A stretch of 64,000 bases of DNA from Pithys albifrons albifrons (taxonomy: Eukaryota > Chordata > Aves > Passeriformes > Thamnophilidae), in the NCBI RefSeq assembly GCF_047495875.1, contig NC_092465.1:8667160-8731159 (forward strand), written 5' to 3'. The translations under genes were made by a program, and so were the position numbers. Of the stretch, positions 11,542 through 22,200 are shown in pieces (the stretch's first letter is position 1; each line of letters opens with the position of its first letter). The notes beneath the pieces were generated by a model. The model ran no database searches. It had not been told where the DNA came from and saw only the letters and a list, made by a program, of their open reading frames with translations.

Positions 11542-14021
11542 ACCTCACTTTGTTTCAAGAAAGAAACTGTGCCTGGGACTCTCCTATATTCTAAAGTATT
11601 TGAGCAACAGAAGGAGAGGATGGAAGGAAAACAGGAGTGCCTGTATGGGAGGCAGCTGTACTTAAAATGCACACAGCACAAACCCCAGTACTGTAGAAGA
11701 ATGCCCACAGAGCAGCTTGGGAATTCACACAGAAAACTGCTCCTGAATATCTCCATTCACAACTGCATTAGGGAGGGAATCAGGTATTATGGGATGTACC
11801 AAAATAAGTCAATTTCACAGTTATAAAAAAATGAAGACAGCGATAAATTTAGTTTAAATAAAATAGTGCATTAAATCAACTTAATCAATGAGAAGACTGA
11901 ACTGAATAATTTCAAAGCTGAGATTTTTTTCAGAGAAAAAAAACTGCATATCTCCACTTCTGCCTACACTTGGAATACTAAGGCTCCTGTACTTTGTTAT
12001 TCTCCGATATTTAAAATCACGTACAGCTCACCGCAGATTTTACTTATACAGTATATTATAAATATTAAATATATAAAATAAGGTGCATGTTGTGCTAATG
12101 ACATCTCTCTAAATTCTCTTCAAGTGAAGATGAGTTTATATATTTTGGTTTAACTTCGTTGTAAATTCTTTTCCTGTAAATACCCACAGGAGTCCTATTT
12201 CCTATAGGATTTATAAAGTAAAAGAAATGCGTACCAGCTAAAATACATTATTTGCAATACAAAACTAATCAAACTAATGTTGCTATGAAGGGAATAATGT
12301 TCAGCTAGAGTTCTGGCATCTCAGGAAGAGTAAGGCAATTTCCCCTTAGGAGAGTCTGATGGCATGAAACACTCCACTGATGCTACTGATGCACACACCA
12401 AACCACACCTGGGTGGTGATATGTACAAAGATTGCACTCATTGCTTTCAATGATAAGAGGGCAAGAGGACAAGCAAAAATTCCCAGACCAAAAGTGTTCT
12501 CAGTACTTACATAACTTCTGGTGATTAAAACCTTAAGTTAAATATGGGTTGTTAATTTACTCCTTGGTATAAAGTATCATATAAAATGAAATATTGAGGA
12601 TTATCCAAAATGATGAAGAGATCCCACTGATTTAAAAGTTTAAAGGAAAATGTAGATTTTAAGTTTTAAAGCATGGCCTCAAAATTAATAAATACTGGTA
12701 CAATTAGCAGTGTCTATTTCCCCTCAAAGACTTTATCAACTTCGTGTCACCTTACAGCTGCCTTGAGAAGATAAAGGCATTGATATATGAGAAGCACATG
12801 GGTACTTTATTGAAACATAGCACTGCAAAGGCCATGAGGAAATAAAAAAGTGTGAATTTACAAAGAGAATTAGAAGATCAGTAAATAAGTCATGGTGATG
12901 CGCATTGAATAATGAGAATAAAAGGAAACACTGAATAGCTACTCATTTGGTGAGACACATTCATCCAGTGCGCTGAATGAGGTAGGAGTCCCACGGAGAA
13001 AACAGTGTGGGATCAGGTAATTAAAGACTGTATCATAATGCATGCACACAAGGAAGCCAAATTAAACTTGCACAGAGCTATCAGTGTAACGCTTCCTAAC
13101 TTTTACGTGTTTGACTTTGTAACCTTCACACTTTTTTAAAGGCAATTTTTGTTTTGCTTCTTTTAACATAGTCATTGGTACACACTAACCATGAAAAACT
13201 TATTTTGCTCTTAATGAACTAGTGTTCATGTAGCTTAGCTGTAGCTTTCCAAACACTGTGGATATGTGGTTAGGTAATGCAGGCAATCAGCTGTACAATT
13301 GGTTAAAAGAAATTAGAAGTCTTATCTTAAACTGTGAAAACATTCATTAAAACACTGACTCACTTAAACCCATTTACGTGCATGCATAGAAATAAGATAC
13401 CGCTTTTCCAACAGGTTCTTACCTGGCTTGATTTTGTAAGAGAATACAGTTTCTGTGATTATGATGTCTGCTAATCTACCTGTCTGTTTGCCAGTCCTGT
13501 CCTTCCAAATAATTCCAAATAATTTGTAAATTGTAGAGGATATACAGAAAAAAAATAAAGGTGCCAAAGATAACTAGTTTTTATAGATTTCCTGAAAGTG
13601 ATGGCTAAGTAGAGGTAAGAGTCTAAATCAATGACCTGAATAAATTTCAGGTAAAGTAAAGGCAAGTAGAGCTCTGCTTTACAGCATAAATGCTGGGAAT
13701 ATACACTGTGATATGTGAACAGCTATCCAAGAATAAATAGGAAGTTGCACAATTTTTCTTAACAAGTCTTCTGTGTCCCTTACTGGTATCTCACTTCACG
13801 GGTTCATTTTAAACCTAAAAGAATTGGGTAGCTAAGCATGGACTGCCCCCAGGGTCATCCCCACCAAGTGCTGCAAGGTACGTAAAGGATCTGGACATGA
13901 GAGGTGACCTTCCAGCCATGCCTGTCCATTGAGTGCATGTGTGGAATAAGGGTCCTGCACAGAGAAGTTGGGATGACGTGAAAGGTTGGGAGGGTTATTT
14001 TCATTACTAAATACATAGAAA

Positions 14022-14066
14022 GTTTTTTGTTTGTTTTTTTGTTGTTGTTGTTGTTGTTTTTTTTAG
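14022..14066. repeat. T-rich / (GTT)n simple repeat
   Basis: A T-rich tract contains five to six GTT units followed by an uninterrupted T run. This is low-complexity sequence only. Confidence 0.85.
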
Positions 14067-17000
14067 GCTGAGATCATGACTACAGGCTACAAACTGGAAA
14101 AGCTGGATGCAGAGTCTTAGGAGTATATTTCATCTTCTCATGACATTTCAGCATATTAAGTCCTCGCCATTTATTTTCCTGCATGTTGTGTAAGACAATT
14201 CCAACCTTTTCTCTTCCATTTCCTCCTGAATTTAATCTCTTTTTGTGTGTTACCTCTCCCTACACTTCTCCACAGTCATGAGGTAGTTTTTCATATTTAC
14301 TGCCTGGGCTTAGTTACAACCTCTGAGCTAGCAAGCTGATTCACATCTCCAAGCCTCACCTTAGAGAGCTCTCTTTCTCTCTTAAATTTAAAGTAGTTTC
14401 CCACTAAAAAGCGGGGCTTTTTAGTATCATGTACAAAGGCAGTTTGTACTTTAGAAGCTACTTGGTGCTGCACTGTTCAGACAGACAGAAGTTATGACTG
14501 CAAGTAACAGAAGTAGTCAATCCATTAATGCATTTTTAAAGATTTGATTTTTTTTTTAACAAATCTAACACAAGTCCTACATAAATGAGATTTATGCAAT
14601 TATGTAATGTGATCCAGTTCTGAATCAATCTCAATTTCACATGGAATGGCTTGAAGCCCTAAGGGTATCATACTCTGAGAAGTTTTCTGCAATCTGCAGC
14701 TGAGGAGATGGGAGAAGTTTGGGTTGGCAGTCTGAGATAAAACCACACCATGAAGTTAGGAAGGGCAGGAGCAGACAGCTTGTGCATCCCAGCCTGCAAG
14801 TGAGGAGCAGAACTGCCTTTCTGCAAGGGGTGGTCAGACGGTTTAGAGTAAGGGACAAAACTATCTGTAGACATAGAACTTGGTGGGAGCTCACAGATAA
14901 CCTTGGGACAGTACAGGAGAAAGATGGAATATGTTCTAGGAGCCATAAAAGACTATTATGGAGACCTCATAACAAAAGAGTTCATGGAAAGCAGTTTAAT
15001 TCCAACTGGAGAAGAAACATAAGATGAGAGATCGGGACTGGTTACTAGGAACAAATATTCAGTATAGCAAAAGCTAACAGTGAACCAATCGAGGCTTGGT
15101 AATGCATCTGTGTATTCTGCTTCCCGCCCTTTAACCAATGACTTTGGATCAAGGTTTGTGGATGAAAAATTTCAATTTATTCAGAATTTCTCTTCCTCTA
15201 CTGAATTTCAGGATTGCAGTGTGGCATTATTTTTGACAGATTGTATGAAAGGGGTGTCTATCTGAAAGGACAAATTAACATGAAAAATCTGCATAGCTCA
15301 GCAACCTGAACTGCTTTTACAAAGTTGAAAGCCATCATCTTATAGCATTCCATGAAAAAAGACGGTACAGTTTGCAAGTACAAAATATTCAGTTAAATCA
15401 GAATCTGATAATTAGCCATTATCTGCCTTGAAGTAGAATTTTGAGGGTGTCTCTGTCTTTCACAAAGTACAGCTTCTCTGGCTGATTTTCTACCATGACT
15501 GTTACAATTTTTTAACTGAAAACTCTTTGTTAGTTCTGAAATAAGTTTTATTAGCAGTGATGAACTTCAACTCCAATTCTTTGCTTTGAGTAAAGAAGAT
15601 GAAAATATCATTTCTATTTTCTTTATAGAGTAAGAAGCAGTTTTTCAGTTGTGTGGATGACAGGGGGTATCATGACCAGATCTTGAAATAATCTCTTCTG
15701 CTATTAGTTGAATTAAAAGTCTCAGAAGTCAGGTGAGACATTAATGAGTTCTGTATCTTGCCTCAGATTGGCAAAAATCTTTGGTTAAAAAATGTTATTA
15801 TATGCATATATGCTGACAAAGAAAGAAATTAATATTTGGACTATTTTCCATAAGACAGCATGTGCCCAATCAAAAAAATATTAATAACAGGGGAAAAAAA
15901 GTGATCAAAGTTTCATATCAGTAAGCTATATGGGAGTCAAAATTAAAATGAATGTACAAATAGAAAAAAAAAGTATTCTATAAAATGCATAGTTATCACA
16001 TAAAGTTAAGTTAAATATTAAATAACCTAAATGTGAATAAAAACTTCCATCAGCATCATTGAAATAAAAACCTGTCTTCTGCACAATGGAAATAGTGACC
16101 AAATATTATATATCAAAATTTGTTCAATTTTAATGTAGTTCATTTGTCATGAACAATAAGAAATGAGAAAAGGTTATCTATTAACATCTTAATAGAAAAG
16201 AAAAATAAAATAACAGGAGAGATAATGAAAAGAAAAAAGCAGCACAGCAAAACATGAGTTAAGATAAAAGAGAAATGAGTGATGAATAATAAATGTTGAT
16301 CTCATTATATACCTAAATGGACAAATCACAGCAGATTCTAGTTGAGTGAAGTGATTAATAACACATTCAAATCACAGATCCTCAGGCTGAATATAAATAG
16401 GTCAAATTGTCTGGAGATGAGACATTACAAATATACAAATATGTGCCCTGGTGGTGGAGATAAACTAGAGACAAACGTTTCATTCACAGTAACACATCAA
16501 TGCTACTTGTTACCATTAATTCTCTGTCACTGTCATTATTCCTTACTCAGGATATGATTAGAGGGAATAAGAGACAAAGCTCACAGGGGGTTGAGCCAGA
16601 ATTATCAGGCCCTATTGTAAAAAGAAAAAAGCTGTCTTCAGCTTGTCCCATTTGATCTCATAATTAGGTGCTCTGCTGTTGTGTGTCTGACAGACGTTTT
16701 TGTGGAGTTCAGGTGATGGAGGGCATGAACAACCCTCAGAGGACCTGTGTGAACTCCTCCAGGGCTTCTCCATCCCCATGGTCAGTTGTGGACAGAAGGC
16801 CATTACCATCTCCAGCTCACAAATGAGAGGAATAAAGACATCCACAATAATGAAAGCTACCTCTGAGGAGCTAAGAAGACTAATTTCTTTTTTTTTTTTT
16901 GACATTTCTCTTGATAATTCCCACTGTGGCACAAAGGTTAACAAACTCTTGTGACAATAAGGACAATGTGCTCTGATGTCTAAAAGGGTGGGCTGTCTGT

Positions 17001-17344
17001 TCCACAGTGAAATAGCTTGTCATCAGGGAGGAGAGAGACTGGTGGATAGAAATGTGCAAGAACAAACAAGTAAAATGCACAAAAGTAGGTGTATCAACTA
17101 ATACTGACGGGAAAAATACATAAAGGAAAGACAAAAGCCTGAGTGTCCAAGCCCTCTTTTGAAACTGTAGCAATATTTTCCATCCACTAGTCCCAATAAA
17201 CTTCAGAAATGAATACCCAATATAAATCTTCATTAAGAAATAAATCTTCATAATACAGTATCAGACAAAATTCATGTCTATCCCATCTATTCCAGACCAC
17301 TAGTGAGTTAAGCCATAACTGTGTCATATCTTATATATGATGCC

Positions 17345-17690
17345 TAAACAGGTCTTAAAGACCTTCAACACTGGGCACTCCATAACTTTCCTTTACTGTT
17401 GTGCTTCAGTGTTCTTATTACTGGAGTTTTTCCCAGTGTTTAAGACTTTCAGGCATGAATTTGAGTCTGTTGCTGTTGCAGATGGTCATTTTCCTCATTT
17501 TCCAATAGCCATATAAGTCCTTGAAGGATATTATCACATCCCCTGACATTTTCTCATCATTAAGCTAACCAGCCACAGTTCATATTTATCTTTCTACTAT
17601 GCATTTTTAGGTTGTGTTTTCTAACACGTCAGTCATTTTGATTTCTGTTCCCTATTCTACAGCAAGTCCACCTTTTATTTGAACTGAGGC
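17345..17690 (-). mobile_element. Old, diverged CR1 relic, minus strand
   Basis: The block order matches the reverse complement of the CR1 3' region. It has 'gggcactccataactttcc' (from the 'gatggagcatccaccac' block), 'ttactggagtttttcccagtg', 'gagtctgttgctgttgcag', 'tccttgaaggatattatcacatcccct', then 'aagctaacca'. Substitutions and small gaps are many, which suggests an ancient copy. There is no open frame. Confidence 0.6.
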
Positions 17691-17865
17691 ACTAAAAAAA
17701 TTAATGCAGAAGTTTCAACAAACATTTCCAAAACTTAATTTTGACCTTTACAACATATTCTTACACCGATGCCTAAATGTGTATATGTATGTGCATATAT
17801 ACTTACATATACAAAGAGTATATATGTGCATGAATATATGAAATATATGGCTGCATATATACATT

Positions 17866-18007
17866 ACACACACATATATATTATATAATGTAATATATTA
17901 TATAATATATATAATATATATAATATATATATAATATATATAATATATATATTATATATATATATTACATTATATAATTATATATATTATATATGTGTGT
18001 GTGTGTA
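17866..18007. repeat. AT-rich inverted repeat flanked by (CA)n and (TG)n
   Basis: The left arm runs from a short ACACACAC tract through atatatattatataatgtaat. The right arm runs through attacattatataattatata to a TGTGTGTG tract, so the outer parts of the arms are near reverse complements around a TA-repeat centre. The whole could fold as a hairpin or cruciform. It may have arisen by expansion of TA and CA units. Confidence 0.75.
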
Positions 18008-18750
18008 TATATATGTAACATATAAAGAGTATATCCTAAACAAGAATAAAGCATGGAAACTGGCTAAGGAATTGCATGCACCTTACAGGGTCTATGTCTA
18101 TTTAGGCTGTGTTCTTTATATATTTGAGAAACACAAAACACTTAAAAGGTCATACGTATTACACGCACCGTCATGAATTGTTGTATACACCATGGATGCA
18201 GATGCATATTCTCTATAAACCAGATAAGGAGTGCAATGAGTTTTAATATTGGAAAGGCTAATTTCATTTGGTTGGGTTTTTTTGAGTAAGGCTCTCAGTT
18301 TAACAACCTCCTCATTTACATAAGTACAGTAGCTGTCAGTTCATTAGCAGGTTATTAATAACACACGAGTAGGAAGGAGGCTTGTAAAAACCTCAGTGAA
18401 ACATAAGAGGCTTGGCTTCTGGTTGCAAATTTATGTTAAAACTTGACAACACTCAAAATCACAGGTCAAAAATTACCCTGATGAGGAGTCAGAGTTCATC
18501 TACCGTACGGTTAGAATAGTCTCACATGAATTAGCACAATCAAATCAGTGCAGAATTATGAGCAATGCTTACAGAATATGCTTTTAAAGTAAAATCCCTC
18601 AGAACATCCTATTTTAACACTGCATATACAACACTGTCTCTTTGGGAGCATGGGAATCAATGTCAGTGATTTTAAGGATTGAGTTTGCAACAAAGTGAAC
18701 TGATGCTTCATTTAGTGAATCTGAGGTCAGCAAGAGCATTCCCTTCACCT

Positions 18751-18782
18751 ATCAGGTATTATAATCAACCATCAGGTGTTAT
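18751..18782. repeat. 20-bp repeat pair interrupted by the SINE
   Basis: The unit atcaggtattataatcaacc (18751-18770) is followed by a second copy that starts at 18771 and, after removal of the SINE and one target duplication, continues at 19164 as 'aatcaact'. The SINE therefore landed in an existing tandem duplication. Confidence 0.7.
18769..18782. repeat. Left 14-bp target-site duplication of the composite SINE
   Basis: CCATCAGGTGTTAT here equals 19150-19163 exactly. On the plus strand it lies next to the simple-repeat tail of the minus-strand SINE, as expected for target-primed reverse transcription. Confidence 0.85.
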
Positions 18783-18850
18783 GTATGTATGTATGGCCAA
18801 ACTTCGCGAACGAAGATTTGGGAAGGGCTCTCCCCACGTGGGTGTGCCCT
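18783..18850 (-). other. SINE 3' tail: hairpin plus ATAC microsatellite
   Basis: On the minus strand the element ends with the hairpin cttcgTTCGcgaag, then tttggcc and ATACATACATAC. Upstream, gggc...cacgtg...gccc gives a second weak inverted repeat. A conserved 3' end of this kind is usually shared with the LINE whose reverse transcriptase recognises it. Confidence 0.6.
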
Positions 18851-18981
18851 TCGAGCCTGCACAGTGGAATTTTTTTTAGGTGAGGCACAGCGTGCACAGA
18901 ACTGGCCCCACCATTTAAGTCCCAAGGTCCATCTGCCACGGCCGAGCGAGCTTGGACAGTGACAGTGAAGTTCTCAGGACT

Positions 18982-19045
18982 TGTCTACAGCACCCGGTAC
19001 TAACCGGGGCTGACCCTGCTGAGCATCTGAGATCTGACGGGATGG
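18982..19045 (-). other. 5S rRNA-derived block inside the SINE
   Basis: The minus strand carries gtcagatctcagatgctcag, cagggtcagccccggttagt and accgggtgctgtag. These match the second half of vertebrate 5S rRNA (GTCTGATCTCGGAAGCTAAGCAGGGTC, GGTTAGTAC, ACCGGGTGCTGTAG). The stretch between GGTTAGTAC and CGGGTGCTG, which includes promoter box C, is absent. The 'ccatac' next to the tRNA end also resembles the 5S 5' region, so the 5S-derived part may extend to about 19075. Confidence 0.8.
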
Positions 19046-19074
19046 GATGGCAGGGAGGCATTAAATGCCCAGTA

Positions 19075-19149
19075 TGGTCTCCACTGAGACTCGAACTCAC
19101 AACCTTGTGATCAGAGTCCGGAGTTCTCACCATTACACCACAGGACCGC
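19075..19149 (-). other. tRNA-derived head of the SINE (Gln-like)
   Basis: The minus strand shows TGGTGTAATGGTGA (box A, 19127-19140) and GTTCGAGTC (box B, 19088-19096), with CTCTGA in the anticodon-loop position. By eye it is closest to tRNA-Gln. The T stem keeps four of five pairs, but the anticodon stem no longer pairs and the acceptor stem is only partly paired. It is therefore the internal promoter of a SINE and not a working tRNA gene. Confidence 0.8.
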
Positions 19150-19163
19150 CCATCAGGTGTTAT
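19150..19163. repeat. Right 14-bp target-site duplication of the composite SINE
   Basis: This is an exact copy of 18769-18782, adjacent to the 5' (tRNA) end of the minus-strand element. Confidence 0.85.
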
Positions 19164-19224
19164 AATCAACTCCAAACCTGCGGTTCAGGCTTTATAATCT
19201 ACTCCAAACCTGCAGTTCAGGCTT
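19161..19224. repeat. 32-bp tandem duplication next to the SINE
   Basis: Two 32-base units (19161-19192 and 19193-19224) beginning tataatc(a/t)actccaaacc differ at two positions. They adjoin the 20-bp repeat pair into which the SINE inserted. Confidence 0.85.
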
Positions 19225-22200
19225 TGCAGCCTGCTTGTTTTGTCAACATGACAACTAGAAGTGACAGTGGCATTAGAAGTTGTTGTAGTAGCCAGATGAG
19301 GGATTTGTTGCAATCCACTCTTAAAATATCAGTCTTACTGGCAGACCTCAGCAGTTGTCCAATATCCATCTACATGGATACCTTACTGAGCGGTGTTCAG
19401 ACAGGATTTTGATGGGCTTAGGAAGATAAACAGATATTCAGATTATTTTTCAAAATGGAGAGCAACTCTTCAAAACTGAGAGCACGTTACTTTGGCTTAA
19501 ATACAAGATCTCAGAACTCCTTGATCAGTCAGGGGTTGTCAGTAAACAAACTTTCAACATGCTTTGTTCTAACGTTATTTACCAAAACTCTCTAAAGTAG
19601 AGTGTGCTATGTATGGTTGATACAGACAATGTGCAGGAAATATAAATATATATATAAAATAAATAAATGTATATATGTTAAATTCCTTATTGCTCAGAAT
19701 AAACCCTGGAATGGTGAAAGGAAGTCCCAGACTGTGGTCCCTTATCATGTCTGGGGTGTGAACTTTGATGTATTTTATTTGAAATCCAACTGCTGTTGTA
19801 ATTTAAAATCTATAAATACTGATATTTTTTGTGATTATTTTAATGTTGTGTATAACAGTGAAATTTAGAATAGGCATATTTTCTTCTTCTGGGAAAGAAT
19901 AAAATTCTACAAAGTCTTTATACTGGCCCCCAAAGCAGTTTCTGACCTGTCAGTTCCTCTAACAAATGTATTAGAAACGGAAGCTCTTCCCTCTAAACAG
20001 ATCTCAGTCCTGCATTTTATCTTTGCCAGGTGTCCACCTGAATACAATAACACCCAATCAAACCAGAACAAGAAGGTCATACAAAATATTCTTCTCAAAA
20101 AGGCAGACCCTATGGCTCAAGTGAGACTGCCCTCCTCTCACACAGTCAATTTGCAGGCTGCTACAAAATCAGCGGGCAATTACTAAGAGCTTTTTGAATA
20201 AATGGAATTGACAGCACATGATGTCACCAAATAACAAGTTTTGACATAGTAAATTAAAGAGCATTAAGAATCAATAGAGAGTAATGGGGGGGGGGGGGGG
20301 GGAAATATGCTCAGTGCCTCCCTACACACACATGCTCAATGTCTAGTTTAGTCTTCTCATTCATGCTCATGAGAAAAAGTAACATAAACTCTGCTGTCCA
20401 CGAGGCCCCCTGTATTGCTGTAGGACTAAGTCCCAACACCTTGCTTCTTTATATGTCTCCTCAGTCCTATAAAATACTTGTTTTTCAAGATGTGAGTGAC
20501 TCCCTGTGCTCTTAACGTCTCTGGTTCATAACTCACATTTCTCTGGATTACAGCATTTCCCTTTGGAAAGATGACAAACCATGAGATGTGCCTGCCTCCA
20601 GCTCTGGACAGGCTGGCCTTGGGACAGCTGCAGGCTGTCCAGGAGTAGTTTCATGTCCGTATTAGCACTCCTCCTCATTGTGTACCATGGTTACTCTGCA
20701 GTGGTACATGCAGACTAGCTCTTTCCAAAAAGGTGAAGAGATTCACAGCATTATATTGCTCCAGTTGTGAAAAGGATATTTGGTGCACATTGCTCCTTTC
20801 AAGAAATACTTTTCCAAGCAAATGGGGCACCTGGCATCTAACAACATTTACACCAAGCCATACTAAAAGTCCCTCCAGGCCAGCATCAAATTCTGGCAAT
20901 GGGAAACAGCTGGTGCCCAGGGAGAAGTGTAGGAGCATGGGAAGACTGCACTGACAACTCACCAGAGTACCCTGAAGCTCCAGCAAATTGTGGTTCAGGG
21001 ATCTCAGGTAAGGCTCAGAATGCTGGGTGGATTTCTCTTATGTGGATTGGTCCACTTGCTTTTTTGAAAAACTTGCAGCATTTCCAGCCTCCTGTGGCCA
21101 GGTGTGTGGCTTGTCTGTGTGTAGTGTGAAGGACCACCTCCTCCTGCTGAACTTGAAATCTAAAAAACTCAAAGCTCTTTTCATTGGCTGGATGCCAGCA
21201 GCCATATGTTTCATAAAGCTGGGTACTCTCATGCTGATTGTGAATGTGGTGCTACTACATTCAAACATATTTGAGTTCTGTCAGTGTACAGTCTTTTTAC
21301 TTGTGGATGCCTGAAAATATTTCATCGCAGATCTCAATTTCTAAAAAAAGGCACCTAAGGACCAGACTTAATAAAGGAGTTAATCAAAAATATATCTTAA
21401 TTAACATTCTAGAAACTTTCCTTGTTGAAAGTCTGTAACAAAGCTAGAAAGAGACTGCAGATGCCCAGGTTTCCTCATCTGTTTTCAATGTTAGAAATAG
21501 TTGCACTTGCTGGCAAGAAGCAATTTGGTTCAAGTCTTGTGTGCATTCAGCATCTTGTGTTTGAATCACACCCCCATCTCAGAATTCGTCTTCGATGCTC
21601 ACTTTTCTCTGTTTTGGGGCAGAGATCCCTAAAACTATTTTTCCCCAAACGAAATATATTTTGAAATCCAGAAACCTCTAATGAGATTAATTATTTCCCC
21701 TGCTCACCCCTACCCAGCCTTTGTCATACCAGTATCTGCCAGCTGCATTACTAATACTATATTTGGAAATAGGTCTAGTGATGGCTTTAGTAAATCAAAG
21801 TGGAAGACTTCAGCTGAGAAATCTTCAGCTGCACGTTTCAGTAATTCATATTTCATTCAAATCCTAGAGACTTGCCTTCTCCCTTTGCTGGATGTTTTCT
21901 GGAACAATCACTGTTCTACCACATGTGAACAATCACACTGAGTTTTGCTTAGCACACAATAGTATAGACTCTGGCACAATGAGAGATGAGCTGGCTGCAT
22001 TAGGAACAAGACCTATTTGCCAAAATGAGTTTACAACCGGTAAACAGCAAGCCCCAGATTTCTGCCTAAAAATATTCTGATCTTATCATGCCAGGTTGAT
22101 TTTGGGATAGAGGAAAAAAAAGTGAAAAAAAAAGAGAGGTAATTTTTCTCTACACCAAAAGAGAAGCTTCAGGTTAAAGCTTTGGGAGAAACAGCAACAG

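Larger units (their letters stand above)
9701..17344. other. Non-coding stretch, one short CR1 inside
   Basis: No gene is recognised. It holds A- and T-runs near 10240 and 14530, a T/GTT-rich run near 14022-14066, and the short CR1 end near 11.4-11.5 kb. Open frames near 14.7, 16.7 and 17.0 kb overlap frames on the opposite strand and match no family I know. Confidence 0.5.
18783..19149 (-). mobile_element. Composite tRNA/5S rRNA-derived SINE (367 bp), RTE-like tail
   Basis: Read on the minus strand, the element starts with a tRNA-like head (about 75 nt) with RNA polymerase III boxes A and B. A partial 5S rRNA-like block follows, then a body of about 130 nt that I do not recognise, including a short A-run. 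The 3' end has a small hairpin (cttcg-TTCG-cgaag) and then an ATAC microsatellite. Perfect 14-bp target duplications flank it. It has no coding capacity and must have been mobilised by a LINE. The tail does not resemble the avian CR1 octamer terminus. A hairpin plus short microsatellite is more typical of RTE-clade LINEs, such as the AviRTE family described in some bird lineages. That partner assignment is inference. Confidence 0.88.

Noticed and set aside
18982..19045. A 5S rRNA gene
   Set aside because: Only the second half is clear, box C is deleted and it lies inside a SINE.
19075..19149. A functional tRNA-Gln gene on the minus strand
   Set aside because: The anticodon stem does not pair, the acceptor stem is partly broken, and the sequence is fused to 5S-derived and tail sequence inside target duplications. 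It is a SINE head.
19065..19412. 115-codon open frame on the plus strand
   Set aside because: Its first third is antisense SINE sequence and the rest crosses the 32-bp repeats. There is no protein-like motif.
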